Part shown: one piece after another, positions 8,466-16,293 of the stretch
How positions within the stretch are numbered: position 1 is the first letter of the stretch
Layout of the letters: every line of letters begins with the position of its first letter
The notes under the pieces: generated by a model
Told to the model about the DNA's origin: nothing
Database searches by the model: none
What the model saw: only the letters and a program-made list of their open reading frames with translations
Program-made: the position numbers and the translations under genes
DNA from: UBA2943 sp946534895
GTDB taxonomy: Bacteria; Bacillota; Clostridia; Christensenellales; Aristaeellaceae
Length of the DNA: 64,000 bases
Direction of reading: 5' to 3'
Assembly: GCA_946534895.1 (NCBI GenBank)
Contig: CAMNDE010000007.1
Span: 13,931-77,930, forward strand

Positions 8466-9530
8466 ATGCTCGAAAAATACAAATGGATTCTGGAGCGTTA
8501 TGAAGAGCTCTCCCAGATGATCGTGCAGCCGGAAGTGCTCCAGGATCCGCAGCGCTATCAGAAAGCCCTGCAGGAGCGCTCCGGGCTTCAGGAAAAGGTG
8601 GATGCGTATCACGCCTACCGGAAGCTGTGCGATCAGATCCAGGATGCGCGCGCCATGCTGGATGATCCGGACCTGGCCGGCATTGCCCGGGAAGAGCTTC
8701 AGGAGCTCACGCCGAAGAAGGAAGAAGCGGAAAAGCAGCTTCAGCTGTACCTCCTGCCCCCGGACCCGGATGCCGGCCGCAATGTGGTCATGGAAATCCG
8801 TTCCGGCGCCGGCGGTGAGGAGGCCTGCCTGTTTGCAGCGGACCTTCTGCGCATGTATGATCATTACTGCACCCGGCACCGCCTGCGCATGCAGGTGGTT
8901 TCCCTGTCGGACACGGATCTGGGCGGCATCCGCGAAGTCAGCTGCCTGATCACCGGACCGGACGCCTGGTCACTGTTCAAGTATGAGAGCGGCGTGCACC
9001 GGGTTCAGCGCGTTCCCGTCACCGATTCCACCGGGAAAAAGCAGACCAGTACCTGCACCGTGGCCGTGCTTCCCGAAGCCGAGGAAGTGGATATCACCAT
9101 TGATCCCCGGGATATCCGCATGGATGTCTACCGTTCCACCGGTCACGGCGGCCAGTGCATCAATACCACGGACTCCGCCGTCCGGCTCACGCATATTCCC
9201 AGCGGCATGGTGGTGACCTGTCAGGATCAGAAATCCCAGCTGCGCAACCGGGAAACCGCCATGGTCCTTCTGCGTTCCCGCCTGCTGGAAAAGATGCGTT
9301 CCGAGAAGGACCGGGATTACGCCGAAAACCGGCGTCTTCAGGTGGGCACCGGTGACCGGTCCGAGCGTATCCGGACTTACAATTTTCATGAAAGCCGCGT
9401 GACCGATCACCGGATCGGACTGACCCTGTACCGCATTTCAGAGATCATGGACGGGGACCTGGACGAGATCGTCACTCAGCTGCGCACAGAGGAACAGGCC
9501 AGGCGGCTGCAGCAGCTGCAGGAAGCCTGA
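8466..9530 (+). CDS. prfA: Peptide chain release factor 1, with altered decoding loop
   Basis: A 354-residue class I release factor for UAA and UAG. The tripeptide anticodon PVT (184-186) and the GGQ motif (228-230) identify RF1. Two positions differ from the textbook sequence: the usual R-I-H-T-S is K-K-Q-T-S (191-195), so the histidine that contacts the stop codon in bacterial structures is Q193, and G-A-G-G-Q-H-V-N is G-H-G-G-Q-C-I-N. The ATG follows AAGGAG; an in-frame start inside prmC was rejected. It lies between its modifying enzyme prmC and ywlC. Confidence 0.95.
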   Translation: MLEKYKWILERYEELSQMIVQPEVLQDPQRYQKALQERSGLQEKVDAYHAYRKLCDQIQDARAMLDDPDLAGIAREELQELTPKKEEAEKQLQLYLLPPDPDAGRNVVMEIRSGAGGEEACLFAADLLRMYDHYCTRHRLRMQVVSLSDTDLGGIREVSCLITGPDAWSLFKYESGVHRVQRVPVTDSTGKKQTSTCTVAVLPEAEEVDITIDPRDIRMDVYRSTGHGGQCINTTDSAVRLTHIPSGMVVTCQDQKSQLRNRETAMVLLRSRLLEKMRSEKDRDYAENRRLQVGTGDRSERIRTYNFHESRVTDHRIGLTLYRISEIMDGDLDEIVTQLRTEEQARRLQQLQEA

Positions 9531-9543
9531 GGAGGAAAACAGA

Positions 9544-10602
9544 TTGGAAACAAGCATACTCGCACCGGATGAAAAAGGTCTGCAGCTGGCCTCGCGCCTC
9601 CTGAAAGACGGAGAACTGGTGGCCTTTCCCACGGAAACCGTATACGGCCTGGGCGCCAATGCCATGAACGCCGATGCCGTGCGCCGGATCTTTGAAGCCA
9701 AAGGCCGCCCCGCGGACAATCCTCTGATCGTGCACGTATATGACCGGGCTCAGCTCGACGAATTCTGCACGGTTCCGCCGCTGGCAGAAAAGCTCATGTC
9801 CGCGTTCTGGCCCGGCCCGCTCACCGTGCTGTGCCCCAAGAAGCCCTGCCTGCCGGACGTGGTCACAGCCGGGCTGTCCACCGTGGCCGTGCGCATGCCC
9901 AGCCATCCCGTGGCGGCGGCCATGCTGCGCGCCTGTGCCCTGCCCATTGCCGCGCCTTCCGCCAACCGGTCCGGACGCCCGAGTCCCACCACGGCGGCGC
10001 ATGTCATGCAGGACATGGACGGACGGATCCCGCTGATCCTGGACGGCGGCAGCTGTGATGTGGGCCTGGAATCCACCGTGGTGGATGTCTGCCATGGCGC
10101 GCCGACCATTCTGCGTCCCGGCGGCATTACCCGGGACATGCTGGAACAGGTGCTGGGCAGGGTCGAACTGGCCCCGTCCATTCTCAGCCCGCTGAAAGAG
10201 GGCGAAAAGGCGCTGTCCCCCGGCATGCGCTATCGGCACTATGCCCCGCAGGGCAGTGTAACGCTCGTGGACGGAGACGAGGAAGAGGTTATTGCCGCCA
10301 TGAAGCTGCTGGCCGCATCCGCCCGGGCCGAAGGCCGTTCCTGCTGTCTGCTCTGCTTTGATGAGCATGAGAAAATGCTTTCCGGACTCCCCTGCCATCT
10401 GCTGGGCAGCAAGGCGCATCCGGAAGAAACCGCGCATGTGCTCTTTGACGTGCTGCGCAGCCTGGATGACGAGCATATGGAATGCATATATTCCGAAGTC
10501 ATGCCCCCGGAAGGCGTGGGCCTGGCGGTCATGAACCGGCTTGGAAGAGCCGCCTCCTTTCATCGCATTCAGGCCTGCGATGTGCTTGCATCTGCCCGGT
10601 AA
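9544..10602 (+). CDS. ywlC: Threonylcarbamoyl-AMP synthase (Sua5/YwlC type)
   Basis: A 352-residue enzyme making threonylcarbamoyl-AMP from threonine, bicarbonate and ATP, the first step of tRNA t6A37 formation. The YrdC domain has F-P-T-E-T-V-Y-G-L-G and K-G-R-P-x-x-N-P-L near residues 29-62, plus A-P-S-A-N-x-S-G. The extra C-terminal 130 residues are the Sua5 domain, starting after a linker with P-G-M-x-Y-R-H-Y-A-P. Start is TTG, eight bases behind GGAGG. Its product is later thiomethylated by MtaB from this same window. Confidence 0.93.
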   Translation: METSILAPDEKGLQLASRLLKDGELVAFPTETVYGLGANAMNADAVRRIFEAKGRPADNPLIVHVYDRAQLDEFCTVPPLAEKLMSAFWPGPLTVLCPKKPCLPDVVTAGLSTVAVRMPSHPVAAAMLRACALPIAAPSANRSGRPSPTTAAHVMQDMDGRIPLILDGGSCDVGLESTVVDVCHGAPTILRPGGITRDMLEQVLGRVELAPSILSPLKEGEKALSPGMRYRHYAPQGSVTLVDGDEEEVIAAMKLLAASARAEGRSCCLLCFDEHEKMLSGLPCHLLGSKAHPEETAHVLFDVLRSLDDEHMECIYSEVMPPEGVGLAVMNRLGRAASFHRIQACDVLASAR

Positions 10603-10630
10603 CGATGCGAAAAAATCTGAAAACAGGGCC

Positions 10631-10660
10631 TTGACTTTTCCGCCGGCCCCGTGCTATCAT
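10631..10660 (+). promoter_or_regulatory. Promoter of the T-box leader
   Basis: TTGACT and TATCAT are separated by 18 bases, with the T-box RNA beginning shortly after. Confidence 0.7.
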
Positions 10661-10679
10661 CTTCACAACTTCAAAAGAA

Positions 10680-10931
10680 ACCGTTGACGGAGAGAAGTAA
10701 CATTCCCCCAGCACGTCAAAGGGAGCCGCTGACAGTGGAACGGCGGTACGTGCCAGAATGCGAATGGACTCCGGAGGGTCCTGCCGATATGTAGGCGGGA
10801 ACGGGATGCGCACCCGTGATCAAGGCGACGCATATCATGTGTATGCGGTTAAGTGCATTCCTGATGGAATGAAACTGAGTGGCACCACGGAAATTCCGCC
10901 TCAGTCAGCATCTGCTGGCTGAGGCGTTTTT
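10680..10931 (+). promoter_or_regulatory. Tryptophan T-box leader with terminator
   Basis: The 366-base gap before trpX holds a T-box. The 5' side has the GAGAGAAGTA-type AG-bulge sequence (about 10689-10700), the terminal-loop AAAGGGAGCC follows, and the specifier loop reads GCGAA-TGG-ACTCC with the codon TGG (Trp) at 10765-10767. The conserved T-box GAGTGGCACCACGG is at 10877-10890; its UGGC bulge would pair with a tRNA ending GCCA, which fits the G discriminator of tRNA-Trp. A 13-base-pair terminator stem (10898-10910 with 10913-10925) plus a T run follows. Uncharged tRNA-Trp should switch on the importer genes. Confidence 0.88.
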
Positions 10932-10968
10932 CATGAAATCAAAAAGCATTTGAAAGGACGGTATCACC

Positions 10969-11955
10969 ATGAAAAAGATCGTAGCTCTGATTCTTGCCCT
11001 CGCGCTGGTTCTCTGTGCATGCGTTTTTGCTTCCGCTGAGGAAGGCAAGGTGTACCGCATTGGCATCTCCCAGTTCGCCGTGCATGGTTCTCTGGACAAC
11101 TGCCGTGAAGGCTTCCTTCAGGGACTTGCCGAGGAAGGCATTTCTGAGGAAAACGGCAATCTCGTGATTGACTACCAGAATTCCAATGCCGATACCAGCA
11201 CCACCGCCCTGATCTCCGATCAGTTTGTGTCCGCCGGCTATGACCTGATCTGCGCCATCGCCACGCCCTCCGCCGCCAGCGCGTTTAACGCTGCCCAGGA
11301 CAAGGGTATCCCGGTGATCTACACCGCGGTCTCCGATCCCGTATCCTCCCAGCTGGCCAGGAACGACGGCACCAATCCCGGACAGATCACGGGCACATCC
11401 GACGCCCTGCCTGTGGAAGCCCAGCTGAAGCTGATCCGTGCACTCATGCCCGACGCCACAAAGATCGGCATTCTGCACACCACATCCGAAACCAACTCCG
11501 ATTCCACACTGGCCGTCTACCGCCAGCTGGCCGGCAACTATGGCTTCGAAATCATTGACAAGGGCATTTCCAGCACCGCTGACCTCGCCCAGGCCCTGGA
11601 TGTCCTGCTGCCCATGGTGGACTGCACCACCAACCTGACTGACAACACCGTGGTTCAGAGCCTGCCCCTGGTGCTGGACGAGTCCGCTTCCGCCGGAAAG
11701 CCCGTGTTCGGCAGCGAGATCGAACAGGTGCGCATGGGCTGCGTTGCCTCCGAAGGCCTTGAATATCTGGAACTGGGACGCCAGACCGGACGCATGGCCG
11801 CGAAGGTGCTCAAGGGTGAAGCCACCGCTGAGAGCATTCCCTTTGAAACCATCACCAATTCCTATCTGTACGTAAACGAAGCGGCCATGGCCCAGTTCGG
11901 GCTCACGCTTCCGGAAGAACTGAAAGAGCGCGCCATCCTGGTGGAAGCCCAGTAA
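10969..11955 (+). CDS. trpX: TrpX-type ABC transporter substrate-binding protein
   Basis: A 328-residue exported binding protein of the ABC_sub_bind (PF04392) family. The N-terminus is a signal peptide (Lys-Lys, then about 15 hydrophobic residues); C18 in L-C-A-C could be a lipid-anchored cysteine, though the lipobox is imperfect. The mature part reads Y-R-I-G-I-S-Q-F, as in this family. The tryptophan T-box in front and the permease and ATPase behind make tryptophan the likely ligand. Specificity rests on the regulator, not on recognised binding residues. Confidence 0.85.
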   Translation: MKKIVALILALALVLCACVFASAEEGKVYRIGISQFAVHGSLDNCREGFLQGLAEEGISEENGNLVIDYQNSNADTSTTALISDQFVSAGYDLICAIATPSAASAFNAAQDKGIPVIYTAVSDPVSSQLARNDGTNPGQITGTSDALPVEAQLKLIRALMPDATKIGILHTTSETNSDSTLAVYRQLAGNYGFEIIDKGISSTADLAQALDVLLPMVDCTTNLTDNTVVQSLPLVLDESASAGKPVFGSEIEQVRMGCVASEGLEYLELGRQTGRMAAKVLKGEATAESIPFETITNSYLYVNEAAMAQFGLTLPEELKERAILVEAQ

Positions 11956-11976
11956 AAGAACGCGACTCTCCCCTTC

Positions 11977-12011
11977 CGGAAACCGGCCGGGAAATCCCCG
12001 GCCGGTTTCCG
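11977..12011 (+). terminator. Intercistronic hairpin between trpX and trpY
   Basis: A perfect 15-base-pair stem with an AAATC loop lies in the 95-base gap. It has no T run, so it more likely protects the trpX message or reduces read-through than terminates fully, matching the need for excess binding protein. Confidence 0.6.
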
Positions 12012-12050
12012 ATGTGTTTCCCCGATCTTGCATAGAAAGCAGGTTTTGAC

Positions 12051-12977
12051 ATGATCCTCGGCATACTGGAGCAGGGACTCATCTATGGCATTCTCGCCCT
12101 TGGGCTTCTGATCACCTACCGCATTCTGGACTTTCCCGATCTGACCGTGGACAGTTCCTTTCCGCTGGGCGCCGCTGTATCCGCCGTACTGACCGTTCAC
12201 GGCATGCACCCCGTGCTGACCCTGTTTTTCGGTCTTCTCGCCGGCGCGCTCGCCGGGCTTGTCACGGGACTCATTCACGTCAAGTGTCATGTGCGGGACC
12301 TTCTGTCCTCCATTATCACCATGACCGGCCTGTACTCCGTGAACCTGTATATCGCAGGCCTGTCCGGCGTCACCTTTACCGGGCTGTCCAGTCTTGCGCA
12401 GGTCACCGGAAAGGCCAGCGTTCCGCTGTTCACCTATGACACGCTGTTCCGCAATCCCCTGACCAAGTCCGCCCCGGCAGCCATTGCTCCGTATACCACC
12501 CTGATCATTGTCTTCCTGATCGCGCTCATCGCCAAGCTCATCATGGACTGGTTTCTGCGCACCAAGGCAGGATATCTGCTCATCGCGGCCGGCGACAACC
12601 CCGCTGTGGTGACCACCCTGGCCAAGGATCAGGGCAAGGTCAAGATCCTCGGACTCGTGCTGGCCAACGCGCTTGTGGCACTTTCCGGTGCCGTCATGTG
12701 CCAGTCATCGAGAAACTTTGACATCTCCATGGGCACCGGCTCCATGGTCATCGGTCTGGCGTCCGTCATTATCGGCACAAACCTTTTCCGGAATGTGCGC
12801 TTCATGAAGAGCACCACCATGGTGATCATCGGCTCCATCCTCTACAAGGCCTGCGTCTCCCTGGCCATGAAGGTCGGTCTGGATGCCTTCTGGATGAAGT
12901 TCATCACTGCCGTACTGTTCCTGATTATTCTGGTGGCTTCCCAGATGCCCAGAAAGAAGGTGCACATCCGTGCCTGA
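12051..12977 (+). CDS. trpY: TrpY-type ABC transporter permease
   Basis: A 308-residue membrane protein with about eight hydrophobic segments, of the branched-chain/LivH-like permease fold (BPD_transp_2). The N-terminus G-I-L-E-Q-G-L-I-Y-G-I-L-A-L-G and F-P-D-L-T-V-D-S-S-F are typical of the TrpXYZ permease group. The loop D-N-P-A-V-V-T-T-L-A near residue 185 is the likely coupling helix to the ATPase. It lies between trpX and trpZ and overlaps trpZ by eight bases. Confidence 0.87.
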   Translation: MILGILEQGLIYGILALGLLITYRILDFPDLTVDSSFPLGAAVSAVLTVHGMHPVLTLFFGLLAGALAGLVTGLIHVKCHVRDLLSSIITMTGLYSVNLYIAGLSGVTFTGLSSLAQVTGKASVPLFTYDTLFRNPLTKSAPAAIAPYTTLIIVFLIALIAKLIMDWFLRTKAGYLLIAAGDNPAVVTTLAKDQGKVKILGLVLANALVALSGAVMCQSSRNFDISMGTGSMVIGLASVIIGTNLFRNVRFMKSTTMVIIGSILYKACVSLAMKVGLDAFWMKFITAVLFLIILVASQMPRKKVHIRA

Positions 12978-13755
12978 AAACTGCATTGAGTTCCGGGGCA
13001 TCACCAAGGTCTACAACCCCGGCACCGTCCATGAAAACTGTCTTTTCCAGGACTTCTCCCTCTCCATCCGCAAGGGCTCCTTTGTCTCCGTGGTGGGCAG
13101 CAACGGCAGCGGAAAAACCAGCCTGCTGAACATCCTGTGCGGCACCATCCCCATTGAGGCCGGAAGCATTATCCTGGACGGCCAGGACATCACCCAGCTC
13201 AGGGAATATCACCGCTACGAGCGCATGGGCCGCGTGTATCAGAATCCGGCCATGGGCACCTGTGCCTCCATGACCATCCTGGAAAACCTGGCCATGGCCG
13301 ACAACAAGGGAAAGCATTTCGGACTCACCCGCGGCACGGACAGAAAGCGCATCAGCGCCTACCGCGACATGCTGGCTCCGCTGGGCCTCGGACTGGAGGA
13401 CAAGCTCGGCATTCAGGTCGGCCTGCTCTCCGGCGGCCAGCGCCAGACGCTTGCCCTGCTCATGGCGACCATGAACCCCATCGATTTCCTGATCCTGGAC
13501 GAGCACACCGCGGCCCTGGATCCCAAGACCGCCGAGATCGTGATGGAGCTCACCGGACGCGTGATCCAGGAAAAGCACCTCACTACGCTCATGGTCACCC
13601 ATAACCTCCGCCATGCCGTCTCCTACGGCGACCGGCTTATCATGATGCATGCGGGCGGCATTGTTCTGGACAAGGAAGGCGAAGACAAGAAAGCGCTGAA
13701 AGTGGAAGACCTGCTGACGCTTTTCAACTCCATCTCCATCGAATGCGGCAACTGA
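12970..13755 (+). CDS. trpZ: TrpZ-type ABC transporter ATP-binding protein
   Basis: A 261-residue ABC ATPase starting with GTG inside the end of trpY. Walker A is G-S-N-G-S-G-K-T (residues 38-45), the signature is L-S-G-G-Q-R-Q, and Walker B is F-L-I-L-D-E-H followed by the D-loop and the switch histidine in V-T-H-N-L. The signature and Walker motifs are intact, so it should power the importer. A terminator follows directly, closing the three-gene operon. Confidence 0.9.
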   Translation: MPENCIEFRGITKVYNPGTVHENCLFQDFSLSIRKGSFVSVVGSNGSGKTSLLNILCGTIPIEAGSIILDGQDITQLREYHRYERMGRVYQNPAMGTCASMTILENLAMADNKGKHFGLTRGTDRKRISAYRDMLAPLGLGLEDKLGIQVGLLSGGQRQTLALLMATMNPIDFLILDEHTAALDPKTAEIVMELTGRVIQEKHLTTLMVTHNLRHAVSYGDRLIMMHAGGIVLDKEGEDKKALKVEDLLTLFNSISIECGN

Positions 13756-13765
13756 ACGACAAGTG

Positions 13766-13792
13766 AAAGACAGGCAGCCCCTGTCTTTTTTT
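13766..13792 (+). terminator. Intrinsic terminator after trpZ
   Basis: The stem AAAGACAGG/CCTGTCTTT with a five-base loop runs into seven T residues, ending the transporter operon. Confidence 0.85.
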
Positions 13793-13795
13793 GTC

Positions 13796-13824
13796 TGTAC
13801 ACCCCGCGGGAAATCATGTATAAT
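13796..13824 (+). promoter_or_regulatory. Promoter of the flavodiiron gene
   Basis: TGTACA, a 17-base spacer and a perfect TATAAT lie about 35 bases upstream of the start codon. Confidence 0.65.
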
Positions 13825-13858
13825 TCCCTTATTGCGACATAAGAGGAGGTCACTTCGC

Positions 13859-15010
13859 ATGCTCTCACCCGATATCATCAATCTCGGCGTATTTGATCAG
13901 GATATTGACCTGTTTGAAGGACAATACAATGTACCGGAAGGAATTTCCTATAATTCCTATATGATCTGCGATGAAAAGATCGCAGTTCTCGACACCGTGG
14001 ATTTCCGCAAGGGCCAGGAATTCATGGAAAACGTCAAAAAGGCTCTGAACGGACGCAAGCCCGATTATCTGGTGGTCCATCACGTGGAACCGGATCACGC
14101 TTCCTCCGTGCAGCTCTTCCTGGACAGCTATCCGGAAGTCACTCTGGTGGGCAATGCCAAGACCTTCCAGATGCTGGACCTGTATTTCCATTTCGACAAT
14201 CCTTCCAAGCTGGTGGTGAAGGAAGGCGACGTGCTGGATCTCGGCCGTCATCACCTGCACTTTGTCATGGCACCCATGGTGCACTGGCCCGAAGTCATGA
14301 TGAGCTATGAGGATTCGGAAAAGATCCTGTTCAGTGCCGACGCCTTCGGCCGCTTCGGCGAAATGGAAACCGAGCCCCTGTCCTGGGACGATGAAGGCCG
14401 CCGCTATTACACGAATATTGTGGGCAAGTATGGTCCCCAGGTGCAGGCCGTACTGAAAAAGGCTGCTGCTCTGGATATTGCCAGTATCTGCCCGCTTCAC
14501 GGCCCCGTGCTGGACGCCACGATCCCGCATGTACTGGAGCTCTATCAGAAGTGGAGCACCTACACGCCTGAATCCGACGGCATCCTGATCGCCTATGCCT
14601 CCCTGCACGGAAACACGGAAGTGGCCGCCGACCGTCTGGCTGACATTCTCGACAAGAAGAGCGGCCGCGACATCATGCTGGCCGACCTTGCCCGGGTGGA
14701 TGAGAGCGAAGCGCTGTCCTGCGCCTTCCGTTTCAGCACCATCGTGCTGTGCGCCTCCACCTACAATGCTGGCATCATGCCCGCCATGGAAGACTTCCTG
14801 CACCACATCAAGGCCAAGAACCTCCAGAAGCGCCGCATCGGCCTGATGGAGAACGGCTCCTGGGCACCCAACAGCGCCAAGTGCATGCGCGCTGCCCTGG
14901 AAGGCCTGAAGGACCTGGAAATCGTGGAGCCCGTGGTCACCATTCGCGGTGCCCTGAAAAAGACCGACGATGCCGCGCTGGAAGCCCTGGCTGACGCGCT
15001 GCTGGCCTGA
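13859..15010 (+). CDS. fprA: Flavodiiron protein (FprA family)
   Basis: A 383-residue A-type flavoprotein that reduces O2 to water or NO to N2O, protecting anaerobes. The N-terminal beta-lactamase-like domain carries the diiron ligands H75-x-E77-x-D79-H80, a later His in P-M-V-H-W, an Asp in S-A-D-A-F-G and the last His in C-P-L-H-G. The C-terminal flavodoxin domain starts near residue 245 with the FMN loop A-S-L-H-G-N-T-E. No rubredoxin domain is fused, so an external electron donor is needed. The gene stands alone between its own promoter and a strong terminator. Confidence 0.93.
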   Translation: MLSPDIINLGVFDQDIDLFEGQYNVPEGISYNSYMICDEKIAVLDTVDFRKGQEFMENVKKALNGRKPDYLVVHHVEPDHASSVQLFLDSYPEVTLVGNAKTFQMLDLYFHFDNPSKLVVKEGDVLDLGRHHLHFVMAPMVHWPEVMMSYEDSEKILFSADAFGRFGEMETEPLSWDDEGRRYYTNIVGKYGPQVQAVLKKAAALDIASICPLHGPVLDATIPHVLELYQKWSTYTPESDGILIAYASLHGNTEVAADRLADILDKKSGRDIMLADLARVDESEALSCAFRFSTIVLCASTYNAGIMPAMEDFLHHIKAKNLQKRRIGLMENGSWAPNSAKCMRAALEGLKDLEIVEPVVTIRGALKKTDDAALEALADALLA

Positions 15011-15031
15011 TCAGAAAATTACATGCCCATG

Positions 15032-15073
15032 AATGCAGAAAATCCTGTGCTCTTGCACAGGATTTTCTGCATT
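15032..15073. terminator. Bidirectional terminator between fprA and the Nudix gene
   Basis: A perfect 19-base-pair inverted repeat with a TCTT loop. The AAAATCC/GGATTTT arms give U-rich ends in both directions between two convergent genes. Confidence 0.85.
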
Positions 15074-15079
15074 ATGGAT

Positions 15080-15529
15080 TCATTTCAGTTCCGGCGTCCA
15101 CTCATCTCCGTCAATGCGGAAATAGAATTCGCTCAGATCTTCCTCAAGAAATACGCGCAGCATGTCTTCCATGTCCGGAACCAGCTTCAGTCCGGGCAGG
15201 CGATCCAGCTTTTCCCACCAGACACGTCCTTCCTCCGACGACCTGAGGGTCCCGGTATACCGGTCTGTCCGATACAGGAGCACCATATACCGCCCCTGCT
15301 CATCATACCAGTCCTTGACGCCGCACAGCCGCGGGGCGCAGATGCTCAGTCCGGTCTCTTCCCGCACCTCACGGATCACCGCCTCCGTGAAGGACTCGCC
15401 TTCCTCCACATGCCCGCCGGGAAAGGTGATGCCAGGCCAGCCGGGATCTGTGCGCTCCTGGACCACGACCCTGTCCCCGTCCGTGATCATGCACATATTG
15501 GTCAGGGTCACACGCTCCGCGCGTCTCAT
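15080..15529 (-). CDS. Nudix hydrolase (MutT-like)
   Basis: A 149-residue Nudix protein. The Nudix box G-G-H-V-E-E-G-E-S-F-T-E-A-V-I-R-E-V-R-E-E-T-G-L (about residues 38-61) is complete, so pyrophosphate-bond hydrolysis of a nucleoside diphosphate derivative is expected; the sanitising substrate 8-oxo-dGTP is possible but not shown. It overlaps the sugar isomerase gene upstream by four bases (ATGA), so the two are translationally coupled, and ends in the shared terminator. Confidence 0.85.
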   Translation of the reverse strand: MRRAERVTLTNMCMITDGDRVVVQERTDPGWPGITFPGGHVEEGESFTEAVIREVREETGLSICAPRLCGVKDWYDEQGRYMVLLYRTDRYTGTLRSSEEGRVWWEKLDRLPGLKLVPDMEDMLRVFLEEDLSEFYFRIDGDEWTPELK

Positions 15530-16290
15530 GCTTCTTCCCAGAGCTGCTTCAGCATGCGGATTGCCACCGGCCCCTGCAGTGCGAGATCATCGCAGCGGCC
15601 TTCGATGCTGATCGTGCCCTCATAGCCCGTCTTTTTCATGGCGCGGAAGAGTTCGCTGTAGCCTTCCATGGGATCCAGCGGGATGCGGCGGCCTTCAAGC
15701 GCGGCGATATGGCAGTGCCGGATTCCGCCCACGCGCTCCACATCCGACGGCTTTTCCTGTTCCTTTGCGATATGATAATAGTCCGCGAGCAGCTGAAAAT
15801 GCGGATGTGCCACCGCGGCGCACAGGTCCGCGCCTTCGGCCACGGAGTTCACCGTGTTCGTCTCAGTGCGGTTCAGCGGCTCCAGCGCGATCACCAGGTC
15901 ATGGCGCTGCGCCATGTCCGCAATCCAGGTGCTCACCTGCACCAGCTTCCGGAACGCATCCCCGTAGCTGAGCGTTTCCGGACGCTTTCTCGCTCCGCCG
16001 CTGCCGAACACCACCACTTCGCCGCCCAGTGCCTTTACACGGGTGAAAGCGGCGTCCAGATACTTCCGGATTTCCTCTTCCCCGGTTCCGTCAAGCAGCC
16101 GGAATGTGCCGGGGAACAGCACGTTGAACCGGGTCACAGGAAGGCCGGTCTTTTCCTTTTTCTCCAGTGTCTGCGCAAATTCCTCCGCAGACATGCCCGC
16201 AATCCCGGTCACCGTGGCTTCCATATAGTCAAATCCGGCGCGTGCCACGTCCTCCAGCCGATCCCATCCCGCGCAAAAACCAATCTTCAT
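15526..16290 (-). CDS. Sugar phosphate isomerase/epimerase, TIM barrel
   Basis: A 254-residue AP-endonuclease-2-like TIM barrel, as in xylose isomerase-like epimerases. Likely metal-binding residues are seen in A-L-E-P-L-N-R, the L-L-A-D-Y-Y-H-I strand, the H-C-H-I-A segment and S-I-E-G near the end. GGGAGG precedes the ATG. It lies three bases behind the GH43 gene and overlaps the Nudix gene, so all three form one minus-strand operon. A role in converting a released ketose or keto acid is an inference; no substrate can be assigned. Confidence 0.8.
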   Translation of the reverse strand: MKIGFCAGWDRLEDVARAGFDYMEATVTGIAGMSAEEFAQTLEKKEKTGLPVTRFNVLFPGTFRLLDGTGEEEIRKYLDAAFTRVKALGGEVVVFGSGGARKRPETLSYGDAFRKLVQVSTWIADMAQRHDLVIALEPLNRTETNTVNSVAEGADLCAAVAHPHFQLLADYYHIAKEQEKPSDVERVGGIRHCHIAALEGRRIPLDPMEGYSELFRAMKKTGYEGTISIEGRCDDLALQGPVAIRMLKQLWEEA

Positions 16291-16293
16291 ACG

